DNA of 64,000 nucleotides from JBFXAF01 sp050184585. GTDB lineage: Bacteria > Pseudomonadota > Alphaproteobacteria > Rhizobiales > Rhizobiaceae. Both the position numbers and the translations under genes were made by a program. Every line of letters begins with the position of its first letter. Position 1 is the stretch's first letter. Positions 7,299 to 14,971 of the stretch are shown piece after piece. Below the pieces are notes generated by a model. It saw only the letters and a program-made list of their open reading frames with translations, was not told the origin of the DNA and ran no database searches. The DNA lies in the NCBI GenBank assembly GCA_050184585.1, contig JBFXAF010000014.1, positions 1-64,000 of the forward strand, in the 5' to 3' direction.

Positions 7299-9689
7299 TC
7301 AGAGCGGATAGCGGATCGGACGGCCCGCCACGAGGTTCTCAGCTGCACCCAGGATTGCGCGACAGTCGATCCCGTGGTGACGATAGAGCTCGCCTATCGT
7401 TCCGCTCTGTCCGAAATGCTCGACGCCGAGCGAGCGTGTACGATGGCCAAAGACCGAGCCGAGCCAGGCGAGTGTCGCGGGATGCCCGTCGAGGACCGTG
7501 AGGAGACGGCAGGTCTGGGGAAGCTGCCCCAGCAGGCGTTCGACGTGGCTTTGCGCGGAAGCCTTGCCTGCCTCGCGCGCTCGACTTGCCGCCGTCCAGC
7601 CTGCATTCAGCCTGTCCGCCGACGTGACCGCCAAAAGCCCGATGTCACGGTGCGACTCGCCAAGGTAGCCGACCGCTTCGACCGCTTCGGGGGCGACCGC
7701 GCCGCAATAAGCGATGACGAGTTCGCAGTTCGGCCCGGGAGCACGCATCCAGTACCCTCCGTGAACAACATCCGTCGCAAATTCCGTGGTAGGCGCACGG
7801 CGCGGCTGCTCAATTGTGCGTGTGGTCAGCCGAAAGTAGACCGATCCTCCCGTCGCATCCCTCAGCCACGTCGCAGGATCTACAGCATTCTCATTGCTTG
7901 ATCGCTGGATGTATTCGAAAGCCCATCGCAGCAGGATCGAAAGTTCGTCGAAGAACGCCGGCTCGAATGAAGCAAGGCCATCCTGTGCCAGCCCTATGAG
8001 GGGAGTCGCGATGGACTGGTGAGCGCCTCCTTCTGGGGCAAGAGTGATCCCCGACGGCGTCGCGACAACGATGAATCGCGAGTCCTGGTAGCAGGCGTAG
8101 TTGAGAGCATCGAGACCGCGCTCGATGAACGGGTCGTAGAGTGTTCCGACCGGCAGAAGGCGCTCGCCAAGGATCGAGTGCGAGAGCCCGAGAGCGGAAA
8201 GCATTAGGAAGAGATTCATTTCCGCTATGCCGAGTTCGATGTGCTGCCCCTTCGGCGACGCCGTCCAGTTGAAGGTCGACGGGATGCGCTCGGACCTGAA
8301 GAGGTCGACGCGATCCTGGCGTGCAAAAACGCCCCTGCGGTTTACCCATGCGCCAAGGTTTGTCGACACGGTTACATCCGGCGATACGGTGACCACGCGA
8401 TCTCCGAACTCCGTCCGCGACTTTGCAATTTCGTGCATGAGCAGCCCAAATCCCTGTTGGGTTGACATGGCCGGTTGGTAAGGAAGTTCGATATCGCGTG
8501 GCACCCCGATGGTGCTGGCCACATGACGTCGCGATCGACCTGACGCAAACGGCGCCGCTTTCAGGAAGTCCCTCAAGGCGCGCTCCGGCACCTCCAGCCC
8601 CTCGGCGATATCCCACTCGCGTCCTTCCTGCACTCCCATCTCTTCGCGCAATGTCGCCATCTGAGATGGTGTCATCAGGCCAGCATGGTTGTCCTTGTGC
8701 CCTGCCTGGGGAAGGCCGTAGCCCTTCGTCGTATAAGCGATGAAGCATGTTGGACGGTCATGCTTGCCGGCCTCCTGAAACGCTTGAAGAAGTGCTGGGA
8801 GATCGTGGCCGCCGAGATTGCCCATCAGTTCGGCGAGCGCCTTGTCCGAGCGTCGTTCGATCAAGAGGCTGACAGGTCCCTGGTCTCCGAGGTCATCCAG
8901 CAGCCGCTGGCGCCAAGCCGCGCCGCCCTGGAACGTCAGGGCCGAGTAGAGCTGGTTGCTGCACTGGTCGATCCAGGCCTTGAGCTTTTCCCCGCCCGGC
9001 TCGCCGAATGCGGCTTCCTGCAGGGTTCCGTGCTTAAGGACCACAACGTCCCAACCGAAGTCGCGGAATAGGGAGGCGAAGCGGGTCCAGAGACCTTCGC
9101 GCACGATCGCGTCTAGGCTCTGCCGATTGTAGTCGACGATCCACCATGTGTTTCTGAGCCCCTGCTTCCATCCTTCGAGCAGCGCCTCGAATATGTTCCC
9201 TTCGTCCAACTCGGCGTCGCCGACCAACGCCACCATTCGGCCTTCGTCCGCACTCGCCTTCCACCCGCGCAGGCGAACGAAGTCCTGGACGATCGACGCG
9301 AAGAGCGTCTGCGCCACACCCAGACCGACTGACCCGGTCGAAAAGTCGACGTCGTCGGTGTCTTTCGTCCGTGATGGGTATGACTGCGCGCCATCGTATG
9401 CGCGAAACGCCTGGAGCTTTTCGAGCGGCTGGTTGCCAAGGATGTATTGGATCGCGTGAAACACCGGGCTGGCATGCGGCTTCACCGCGATGCGATCCTG
9501 TGGCCGCAGGACATAGAAGTAGAGCGCCGTCATGATCGTCGTCAATGACGCAGAGGATGCTTGGTGTCCGCCGACCTTCAGCCCATCGCGATTGTCGCGG
9601 ACATGGTTGGCGTTATGGATCATCCAGGACGCGAGCCAGAGCACCTTTCTCTCCAGGGCGGCCAGGAACCGAAGGTCATTGGCCGTCAT
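7299..9689 (-). CDS. mdeB: MdeB-like 2-oxoacid dehydrogenase E1 (AceE/transketolase type)
   Basis: A 796-residue thiamin-diphosphate enzyme of the homodimeric pyruvate dehydrogenase E1/transketolase class. The ThDP/Mg motif reads GDAELDEGN, followed about 25 residues on by VDYNRQSLD; the pyrimidine-binding domain follows near LGIAEMNLFL. It is shorter than AceE (about 890) and lies downstream of a methionine gamma-lyase gene, as mdeB does in Pseudomonas putida, where the protein is thought to handle the 2-oxobutyrate released from methionine. I chose ATG 9689: it overlaps the stop of the AraC-type gene (ATGA) and has GGAG six bases upstream. No E2/E3 subunit gene is nearby. Confidence 0.75.
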   Translation of the reverse strand: MTANDLRFLAALERKVLWLASWMIHNANHVRDNRDGLKVGGHQASSASLTTIMTALYFYVLRPQDRIAVKPHASPVFHAIQYILGNQPLEKLQAFRAYDGAQSYPSRTKDTDDVDFSTGSVGLGVAQTLFASIVQDFVRLRGWKASADEGRMVALVGDAELDEGNIFEALLEGWKQGLRNTWWIVDYNRQSLDAIVREGLWTRFASLFRDFGWDVVVLKHGTLQEAAFGEPGGEKLKAWIDQCSNQLYSALTFQGGAAWRQRLLDDLGDQGPVSLLIERRSDKALAELMGNLGGHDLPALLQAFQEAGKHDRPTCFIAYTTKGYGLPQAGHKDNHAGLMTPSQMATLREEMGVQEGREWDIAEGLEVPERALRDFLKAAPFASGRSRRHVASTIGVPRDIELPYQPAMSTQQGFGLLMHEIAKSRTEFGDRVVTVSPDVTVSTNLGAWVNRRGVFARQDRVDLFRSERIPSTFNWTASPKGQHIELGIAEMNLFLMLSALGLSHSILGERLLPVGTLYDPFIERGLDALNYACYQDSRFIVVATPSGITLAPEGGAHQSIATPLIGLAQDGLASFEPAFFDELSILLRWAFEYIQRSSNENAVDPATWLRDATGGSVYFRLTTRTIEQPRRAPTTEFATDVVHGGYWMRAPGPNCELVIAYCGAVAPEAVEAVGYLGESHRDIGLLAVTSADRLNAGWTAASRAREAGKASAQSHVERLLGQLPQTCRLLTVLDGHPATLAWLGSVFGHRTRSLGVEHFGQSGTIGELYRHHGIDCRAILGAAENLVAGRPIRYPL

Positions 9690-10774
9690 TGCTCGCTCCA
9701 TGCGCCGATGCCGCCAAGCCGGGCGCGTTGTATGCCAGCCCTCGCTCGCAATCTGTCCTGCGATGGCGTCACCCCAAATGCCTGTCTGTAACAAGTGGCG
9801 AAATATGAGTTTGAGGTGAATCCGCAGGAAATTGCGACATTGAGGACCGGCTTCCGGGTTGTTCGGATCATCCGCCTGGCGAGGTCGAGGCGAATTCGCC
9901 TTAGATACTGCAGTGGACTGATCCCGAGTTCCTGAGAGAACAGCCGCTCTAGGTGTCTTGCCGACAGGCCGACCCTGTTTGCGAGGCGCGGCAACGAGAT
10001 CGGGTTGCCGATGTTCTCCTGCATATATCCTGCAGCGGCGGCAACCTGAGGGCAAAGTGCCACCCGCTCGCGTCGAGTCTGTATCCGTTGGCGCTGCGAC
10101 GGGTCACGCAGATTTTCCACGATCAGATCGTCACACACCGCATCTCTGATGCGATCGCCAAAATCCCGGTCGATGCAGGTTAGCATGAATTCGAGGGATG
10201 CCAGCCCACCGGCGCTGGTGTGGACACCGTCCGCAAATACGTTCAAGTCGGACCCCAGCTCCACATGATCGAAACGGTCCTCGAAGAGTGGGGCGTGGTG
10301 CCAATGGATGGTGCACCGGCGATGTTGCAGCAGCCCTGCGGCAGCCAAAATGAACGAGCCACCGTGCAGCGCGGCGACTGGCACCCGAGCTCGCCGGCAT
10401 TCTCGCAGCCAGGCGAACGCGCCCTTGTCGCGGTATGCCTCGGATCCGGCCCCGGCCAGCAAGATGACTAGCGACGCGCGATGGAGATTTGACCGATGTC
10501 GCTCCGTCGCGACGGATGCGTCCGCGTTTGCGGCAACGCGGCTGGACGACGCTACTGGGTTCCCATCCGCAGAAATGACCCGCGTCTCATAGGCTAGGTA
10601 GCCGAGCGCCCGGTTGGCACTTTCAAATGCTTCAAGGCAGAGAGCAAAATCGCTTAACGGAAACCCGGGAACAAGAAGTAGCACCACGCTTTTCCGTTCT
10701 TGGCAGGAACGCCTCCCGCTGTCTCCACAGGCACCGACAACGCCGTTGCGCGGAAAAATGCTCGCTTCCGCCAT
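9686..10774 (-). CDS. GlxA-type AraC-family regulator (DJ-1/PfpI domain plus AraC HTH)
   Basis: A 362-residue regulator. Residues about 20-190 form a class-I-glutamine-amidotransferase-like DJ-1/PfpI domain (VVLLLVPGFPLSDFALCLEAF; AALHGGSFILAAAGLL; HWHHAPLFEDRF), and the C-terminal hundred residues form a double helix-turn-helix AraC domain (LSARHLERLFSQELGISPLQ). Relatives such as CdhR, ArgR and GbdR in Pseudomonas respond to carnitine, arginine or glycine betaine. ATG 10774 has GGGAG five bases upstream; an in-frame ATG lies 12 bp earlier. It starts 30 bp after mdeA and is coupled to mdeB by ATGA. To my knowledge a regulator between mdeA and mdeB is not part of the Pseudomonas arrangement. 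Confidence 0.88.
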   Translation of the reverse strand: MAEASIFPRNGVVGACGDSGRRSCQERKSVVLLLVPGFPLSDFALCLEAFESANRALGYLAYETRVISADGNPVASSSRVAANADASVATERHRSNLHRASLVILLAGAGSEAYRDKGAFAWLRECRRARVPVAALHGGSFILAAAGLLQHRRCTIHWHHAPLFEDRFDHVELGSDLNVFADGVHTSAGGLASLEFMLTCIDRDFGDRIRDAVCDDLIVENLRDPSQRQRIQTRRERVALCPQVAAAAGYMQENIGNPISLPRLANRVGLSARHLERLFSQELGISPLQYLRRIRLDLARRMIRTTRKPVLNVAISCGFTSNSYFATCYRQAFGVTPSQDRLRARAGIQRARLGGIGAWSEQ

Positions 10775-10804
10775 TAGAACTCCCATAATGACGCCGATCG
10801 CAGC

Positions 10805-12013
10805 CTATTCCGCCGCCGCCGCAATGGGGCGCGCCGATAGTGCATGCTCCAAGTCGGCAAGAATATCGTCCAGGTCTTCGAGGCCGATTGAGATGCGAAG
10901 GAGACCCTCGCTGATCTTGTGCGCGGCGCGCTCCTCGACGGTGTAGGTCGAGTGCGTCATCGATGCTGGATGCTGCATCAGTGTTTCGGCGTCGCCCAAT
11001 GAAACCGCACGACGGATCATCTGAAGCCGGTTCATCATCGCGGCTCCGGCGGAATAGCCGCCCTTAAGTTCGAGTGCGATCATCGCGCCAAAGCCGGGCA
11101 TCTGGCGCGCAGCCAACTCATGTTGCGGGAAGCTCGCCAGTCCCGGATAGAATACCGTCTGCACCGCGGAATGAGAATCCAGCCACCGAGCAACGCCTGC
11201 GGCCGTCGCGCATTGCCGTGAGATCCGCAGCGAAAGCGTCTTCAACCCACGCAGGATCAACATTGCATTGAACGGAGCCATCACAGCACCGGTCATGTCC
11301 TTCATCCCCACGAGGCGAACCTGCGTGATGTCGTCCTCGCGACCTACAGCCACGCCCCCGATAAGGTCGCCATGCCCGCCCAGATATTTGGTCGCCGAGT
11401 GCACGACGATGTCGGCGCCGTGCTCGATGGGTCTCGTCAGTGCAGGTGTCGCGTAGGTGTTATCGACGACGACCCGAACGCCGGGAACGGCATGCGCGAT
11501 GGCGCTGACGCGACCGATATCCACCAACCGCATGTTGGGATTTGCCGGCGTCTCGAAATAGACGATCTTCGTCCGCGCATTTATCGCCGCCCGCACGTTT
11601 TCGGCGTCTGTCATGTCCACATGCGATATAGTGATGCCAAATCTCGCCAGGCCCCGATGCATGAACGCGAATGTGCAGCCGTAGAGGGTCGCGTCCGTAA
11701 TGATTTCGTCGCCAGGCGTTAGAAATGTCCACAGCACCGACGTTACGGCGCCCATTCCCGAAGCCAGCGCGAGCCCGGCCTCAGCTCCTTCCAGGTCCGC
11801 TAATCGCTTTTCGAGCAGGTCCAAGGTGGGATTTGATATGCGTGTATAGAAGTGGCCTTTTCTGGTGCCGGCGAAGGTCGCACCGCCCTCTTCCGCCGAA
11901 CCAAAAGCGAATGTCGAACTGAGAAACAGAGGGGGATTCAGAGCGCCCTCATGGTCCATCGGATCATAGCCGACATGAATAGCGCGCGTCGCAAAACCGG
12001 CATTGTTAAGCAT
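10805..12013 (-). CDS. mdeA: L-methionine gamma-lyase (Cys/Met PLP enzyme)
   Basis: A 402-residue fold-type-I PLP enzyme of the Cys/Met metabolism family. The PLP lysine is in HSATKYLGGHGD, the phosphate/ring-stacking region in ASGMGAVTSVLWTFL with the active-site Tyr in TLYGCTFAF, and the Asp that pairs with the pyridine nitrogen in VVDNTYATP. TLYGCTF has Cys after Tyr-Gly, a feature of methionine gamma-lyases (Cys116 region) as opposed to cystathionine lyases. It would convert methionine to methanethiol, ammonia and 2-oxobutyrate. The start has AGGGAG seven bases upstream. Divergent from an Lrp gene and followed by an E1-type gene, as in the mde locus. Confidence 0.82.
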   Translation of the reverse strand: MLNNAGFATRAIHVGYDPMDHEGALNPPLFLSSTFAFGSAEEGGATFAGTRKGHFYTRISNPTLDLLEKRLADLEGAEAGLALASGMGAVTSVLWTFLTPGDEIITDATLYGCTFAFMHRGLARFGITISHVDMTDAENVRAAINARTKIVYFETPANPNMRLVDIGRVSAIAHAVPGVRVVVDNTYATPALTRPIEHGADIVVHSATKYLGGHGDLIGGVAVGREDDITQVRLVGMKDMTGAVMAPFNAMLILRGLKTLSLRISRQCATAAGVARWLDSHSAVQTVFYPGLASFPQHELAARQMPGFGAMIALELKGGYSAGAAMMNRLQMIRRAVSLGDAETLMQHPASMTHSTYTVEERAAHKISEGLLRISIGLEDLDDILADLEHALSARPIAAAAE

Positions 12014-12096
12014 GCGGAATCTCCCTTGATCGCCAACACGCTATTGCTGGGCGCGCGTAATTTGCTTGCTAAATATGCCAGCAGAGATACACATTG

Positions 12097-12112
12097 TGGC
12101 AGATCGTGCCAA
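12097..12112. promoter_or_regulatory. Candidate operator TGGCAGATCGTGCCAA between mdeA and mdeR
   Basis: A 15-bp inverted repeat (TGGCA-N5-TGCCA) lies in the 120-bp divergent intergenic region, 22 bp before the Lrp-type start and 84 bp before the mdeA start. Its near-identical copy is at 7239-7254. Position and symmetry fit a binding site for the divergently encoded regulator. Confidence 0.5.
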
Positions 12113-12133
12113 ATTCGAGCCGGAGAGCCATTC

Positions 12134-12592
12134 ATGGATGCCAAAGATGTTCAGATCATAAGGGCGCTTCAGGCCGACGGCCGTCTCAGCAATCAGGACC
12201 TCGCCGAGAAGGTGAACCTATCACCTTCGCCCTGCCTTCGCCGACTGCGACTCTTGGAGGAGCGCGGGGTCATTTCTGGCTACACTGCGCTTGTGAACGC
12301 CAGAGCATACGGACTGCAGGTGATGGCCTTCGTTCGGATCACGTTGCAGCGCCATGAGAAGGACACCGTGCATCAATTCGAGAAGCGCGTCCGCGACATC
12401 GACGAGGTTCTGGACTGTTACCTCCTGACTGGCGACGCTGACTATCTGCTCAGGGTCCTGGTCGAAGACCTCGATGCGTACGAGACGTTTGTTCGCAGCC
12501 GCCTGCACGCCATACCGGGGATCGCCTCAATCAATACCAGCTTGGTGTATAGTAACGTGAAGCAGACCCAAATATTCCCGCTACGATCGTAG
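12134..12592 (+). CDS. mdeR: Lrp/AsnC-family regulator, MdeR-like
   Basis: A 152-residue protein with an N-terminal helix-turn-helix (residues about 5-55: DVQIIRALQADGRLSNQDLA, then LSPSPCLRRLRLLEERGVI) and a C-terminal RAM ligand-binding domain (VLDCYLLTGDADYLLRVLVE). ATG 12134 has GGAGAG upstream; longer frames would run into the mdeA promoter region. In P. putida an Lrp homologue encoded divergently from mdeA activates the methionine gamma-lyase operon, and this gene has the same position. It may bind the inverted repeats at 12097 and 7239. Confidence 0.82.
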   Translation: MDAKDVQIIRALQADGRLSNQDLAEKVNLSPSPCLRRLRLLEERGVISGYTALVNARAYGLQVMAFVRITLQRHEKDTVHQFEKRVRDIDEVLDCYLLTGDADYLLRVLVEDLDAYETFVRSRLHAIPGIASINTSLVYSNVKQTQIFPLRS

Positions 12593-12596
12593 CGGG
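12577..12596. terminator. 20-bp perfect palindrome spanning the mdeR stop codon
   Basis: CCCGCTACGA is followed directly by its reverse complement TCGTAGCGGG; the TAG stop lies inside the right arm. In RNA this would make a strong GC-rich hairpin at the end of mdeR, but no T-run follows, so it could be a Rho-assisted or stabilising hairpin rather than a classical terminator, or a protein site. Confidence 0.35.
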
Positions 12597-12698
12597 GCAG
12601 GCCGATTGGAGGGGGACAACCAGAAGGGCCATCAGGGTGACCTGAGACCCCAATCTCCTCCGGTTTGCGGAAGAGTCCGTCGATGGCGGAGACGGACT

Positions 12699-12905
12699 AT
12701 GCGACCCTTGCGCTTCGCGGAAGAGCAGACAAGCGGAATGCAGAAGGAGCAGGAGGCCGGTGCGAAGACGGCGGATGTCTGCCGCGAGCACGGCATCTCG
12801 GCAGCGACATTCTACAAGTTCAAGACCAAGTTTGGCGGCATGGAGGTGTCTGACGCCCGTCGCCTGAAAGGCTCTGGAGGACGAGAACGACCGGCCTACC
12901 AACTA
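12699..12905 (+). pseudogene. IS3-family (IS407-like) OrfA transposase relic
   Basis: The frame from 12699 reads RFAEEQTSGMQKEQEAGAK, then TADVCREHGISAATFYKFKT and KFGGMEVSDARRLK, the N-terminal helix-turn-helix of IS3-group OrfA proteins. After DARRLK the expected ALEDEN continuation appears one base out of frame (an extra G in a GGCTCTGGAGGACGAGAA context), so the gene is frameshifted. The rest of OrfA, all of OrfB and the right end are missing. The 360-bp gap between mdeR and the LacI gene holds only this relic. It marks a past insertion at the right border of the mde/pot block. Confidence 0.8.
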
Positions 12906-12961
12906 GAGTTAGGGCGGGTTGTCATTCGTTTTGCGTCGGTTACACACGCCCGATGTGAGTG

Positions 12962-14047
12962 TCACTCTCGACTTGAGATTGCCACCGGTATTCTCCGCTC
13001 ATGCGTCGCGAACCGGCCTCGCTCTATACGGTCGAGCAACAGCTTGCCAGCTTCGGCACCGATCTCGTGAGGGTCAGACCTGGCCACGACATCGAAGACA
13101 GAGAGGTCGCGCGATGTCTCCGACGCACCGAAGCTGGCGAAGGCGATGCCGCTATCGCTCGCGACTTGTCGCGATCGAACCGTGCGAGAAAGAGCGGAGG
13201 CAATCCGGTCCGTGGCCGCGACGAGAGCGGTTTTCGGAGGGAGGCGCGGGGTGAGCCTCGACAGCATGTCTTCGGTCCGCAGCGTAGCGGTCTCGTCGCA
13301 GCGGGAAACTTCCAGCTTCGCGGTAGATCCGAACTTTTCTATCGCCGCGTTGATGCCAGCCAGCCTTTGCGCAACCGACGGCCACAGTGTTTCCGGCGTC
13401 ACGACATGGAACGCCGTGCAGCCCTTAGCCAGCAATCGCCGAGTCATCTCGGTCGCCGCGCCGAAATCGTCCTGACCGACAATGGCGACGTCGCCACCGA
13501 AGCTCGACGGCGTGTCTTCTATGGCGATGATCGGCCTCCGCAACGCCTGTAGTCGCTTTAGATACTTCCTGCGCGATCCTTCGCTCCCGCAAAGGAAAAC
13601 GCACAGGCCTGCGGTTCTCGAGTCACCGAGGAAAACTGAACTCTCGAAATTGTCGGGTCGGACGCCGTGGACGAGGCACCCGTAGTTGTAGTCGCCAAGG
13701 TAGTTGCTCAGGCCCGCGACCGCCTGGCTGGTGAACGGATCGGCCAGGAAGGACGATGTCGGGTCGACGATGAGCAGGCCTATCGCGAACTCGCGGTTCA
13801 GCCGAAGATCCCTCGCCAAGCCGCGGGGGTGATACTGCAGATCCGCGATGGCCTGCTCGACGCGCGTGCGCGTGTCTGCACGCATTGACTGAAAGCGACC
13901 ATTGACGACGTTGGAAACGGTCATCAGTGAAACACCGGCCGCCTCGGCGACCTCGCGGATCGTGGCGGGTTTCGACGGCGGGCCGAACTTCGCAGCGCCC
14001 GCCTTCGTCCTTCCTCGGCCTCCGGTCGTTCTTCTCCCGCTGGTCAT
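12962..14047 (-). CDS. LacI-family transcriptional regulator
   Basis: A 361-residue repressor-type protein. A basic N-terminal tail is followed by the LacI HTH (ATIREVAEAAGVSLMTVSNV, then VNGRF) at about residues 28-52, the hinge helix region (HPRGLARDLR), and a periplasmic-binding-like effector domain to the end. It is divergent from the DUF1028-amidohydrolase-Dpp operon, and a 12-bp palindrome with the central CG typical of LacI operators lies 15 bp before the first gene of that operon. It probably represses the operon in response to a ligand, which cannot be named. Confidence 0.92.
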   Translation of the reverse strand: MTSGRRTTGGRGRTKAGAAKFGPPSKPATIREVAEAAGVSLMTVSNVVNGRFQSMRADTRTRVEQAIADLQYHPRGLARDLRLNREFAIGLLIVDPTSSFLADPFTSQAVAGLSNYLGDYNYGCLVHGVRPDNFESSVFLGDSRTAGLCVFLCGSEGSRRKYLKRLQALRRPIIAIEDTPSSFGGDVAIVGQDDFGAATEMTRRLLAKGCTAFHVVTPETLWPSVAQRLAGINAAIEKFGSTAKLEVSRCDETATLRTEDMLSRLTPRLPPKTALVAATDRIASALSRTVRSRQVASDSGIAFASFGASETSRDLSVFDVVARSDPHEIGAEAGKLLLDRIERGRFATHERRIPVAISSRE

Positions 14048-14193
14048 GTTCTCCGAAAGAGTCAGCGGCTCGCCCGCATTGCAAGAGTCGCTGGCTTAGC
14101 TTTCATCGCGCGAATTCGCCAGCCTTCGTTGAGACACGTGAGCGCGCATCCGCGATCGCTGAGCCCTTGACACGTGCTAACATTGCCGTCAGT

Positions 14194-14205
14194 TTTAACG
14201 TTAAA
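14194..14205. promoter_or_regulatory. LacI-type operator TTTAACGTTAAA
   Basis: A perfect 12-bp palindrome with the AACGTT core common to LacI-family operators, placed between a TTGACA hexamer at 14167-14172 and the start at 14220. No good -10 box is seen at standard spacing, but a repressor bound here would block initiation or early elongation. It is the only such site in this gap. Confidence 0.55.
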
Positions 14206-14219
14206 CAAAGAGGTTTCCG

Positions 14220-14951
14220 ATGGATTTGGGCGGCTGGCACTGCAATACCTTCACGATCGTCGCGCGCTGTCCGCGACAGGGACTGCTCGGCATCGCCCTG
14301 ACGTCGAGCCCGCTGTCGGTCGCGGCGCGCTGCTCGTTCATCCGCGCAAATCTCGGCGCGGTGTCGACCCAGGCCTACGCCCATCCGGGGCTCGGGCCGC
14401 TCGCACTCAACCTTCTCGAACTTGGCTATTCGCCTGAAAAGACGCTTGCCGAGATCCACGCCAGCGACCGTTTCGCGGAACATCGCCAACTGGGGATCGT
14501 CGACCGTAACGGCAACTCCGCCGTCTTCACGGGCAACGACTCCCTGGAATGGCGGGGACATCGCAACGGCCAGAACTACGTGGTCATGGGCAATTATCTG
14601 GTCAACGGACAGGTCGTCGAAGCGATGGAAGACGCCTGGCTCTCGTCCGGGGACGAAATCCTTGAGGAACGCCTCATACGCGCGGTCGAGGCAGGCAAGG
14701 CCGCGGGCGGCGAGAAGGGCGGGCACCTCTCGGCCGGAATGCTGGTCTACGGCCGCGACACCTATGCCCGCACCGACCTGCGGATCGATCTCCATCAGGG
14801 TCCCACGGGCACCGACGCGGTGAACTCGCTGCGCACCCTCTTCGAGGAGTATCGCCCGCTCATACCCTACTACGAGGAGCGCCCGGAAAATCCGCTGCTC
14901 GATAGCTGGCGGACCTGGAGAGACAAGAACGCACCGAAGACATCGGTCTGA
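14220..14951 (+). CDS. DUF1028-family protein (Ntn-hydrolase-like)
   Basis: A 243-residue protein with the DUF1028 signature: TFTIVARCPRQGLLGIALTS at the N-terminus, a VSTQAYAHPGLGPLALNLLE segment and the central RQLGIVDRNGNSAVFTG strand pair. The family has an Ntn-hydrolase-like fold and is often found with amidohydrolases, peptidases and peptide ABC transporters, but I know of no proven reaction. It is the first gene of the LacI-controlled operon, 20 bp before the amidohydrolase. A short extra N-terminus (MDLGGWHC) precedes the usual start of the domain; a Thr follows it, but processing is not evident. Confidence 0.85.
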   Translation: MDLGGWHCNTFTIVARCPRQGLLGIALTSSPLSVAARCSFIRANLGAVSTQAYAHPGLGPLALNLLELGYSPEKTLAEIHASDRFAEHRQLGIVDRNGNSAVFTGNDSLEWRGHRNGQNYVVMGNYLVNGQVVEAMEDAWLSSGDEILEERLIRAVEAGKAAGGEKGGHLSAGMLVYGRDTYARTDLRIDLHQGPTGTDAVNSLRTLFEEYRPLIPYYEERPENPLLDSWRTWRDKNAPKTSV

Positions 14952-14971
14952 TCCGGACTGAGGCAGGATCG

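Noticed and set aside
12637..12662. TGACCTGAGACCCCAATCTCC as a possible IS3-family terminal inverted repeat
   Set aside because: No matching opposite end was found and the family consensus could not be checked.
14088..14125. GCTGGC/GCCAGC arms between the LacI gene and DUF1028 gene
   Set aside because: Six-base arms with a long spacer in GC-rich DNA; the TTTAACGTTAAA site is the far better operator candidate.
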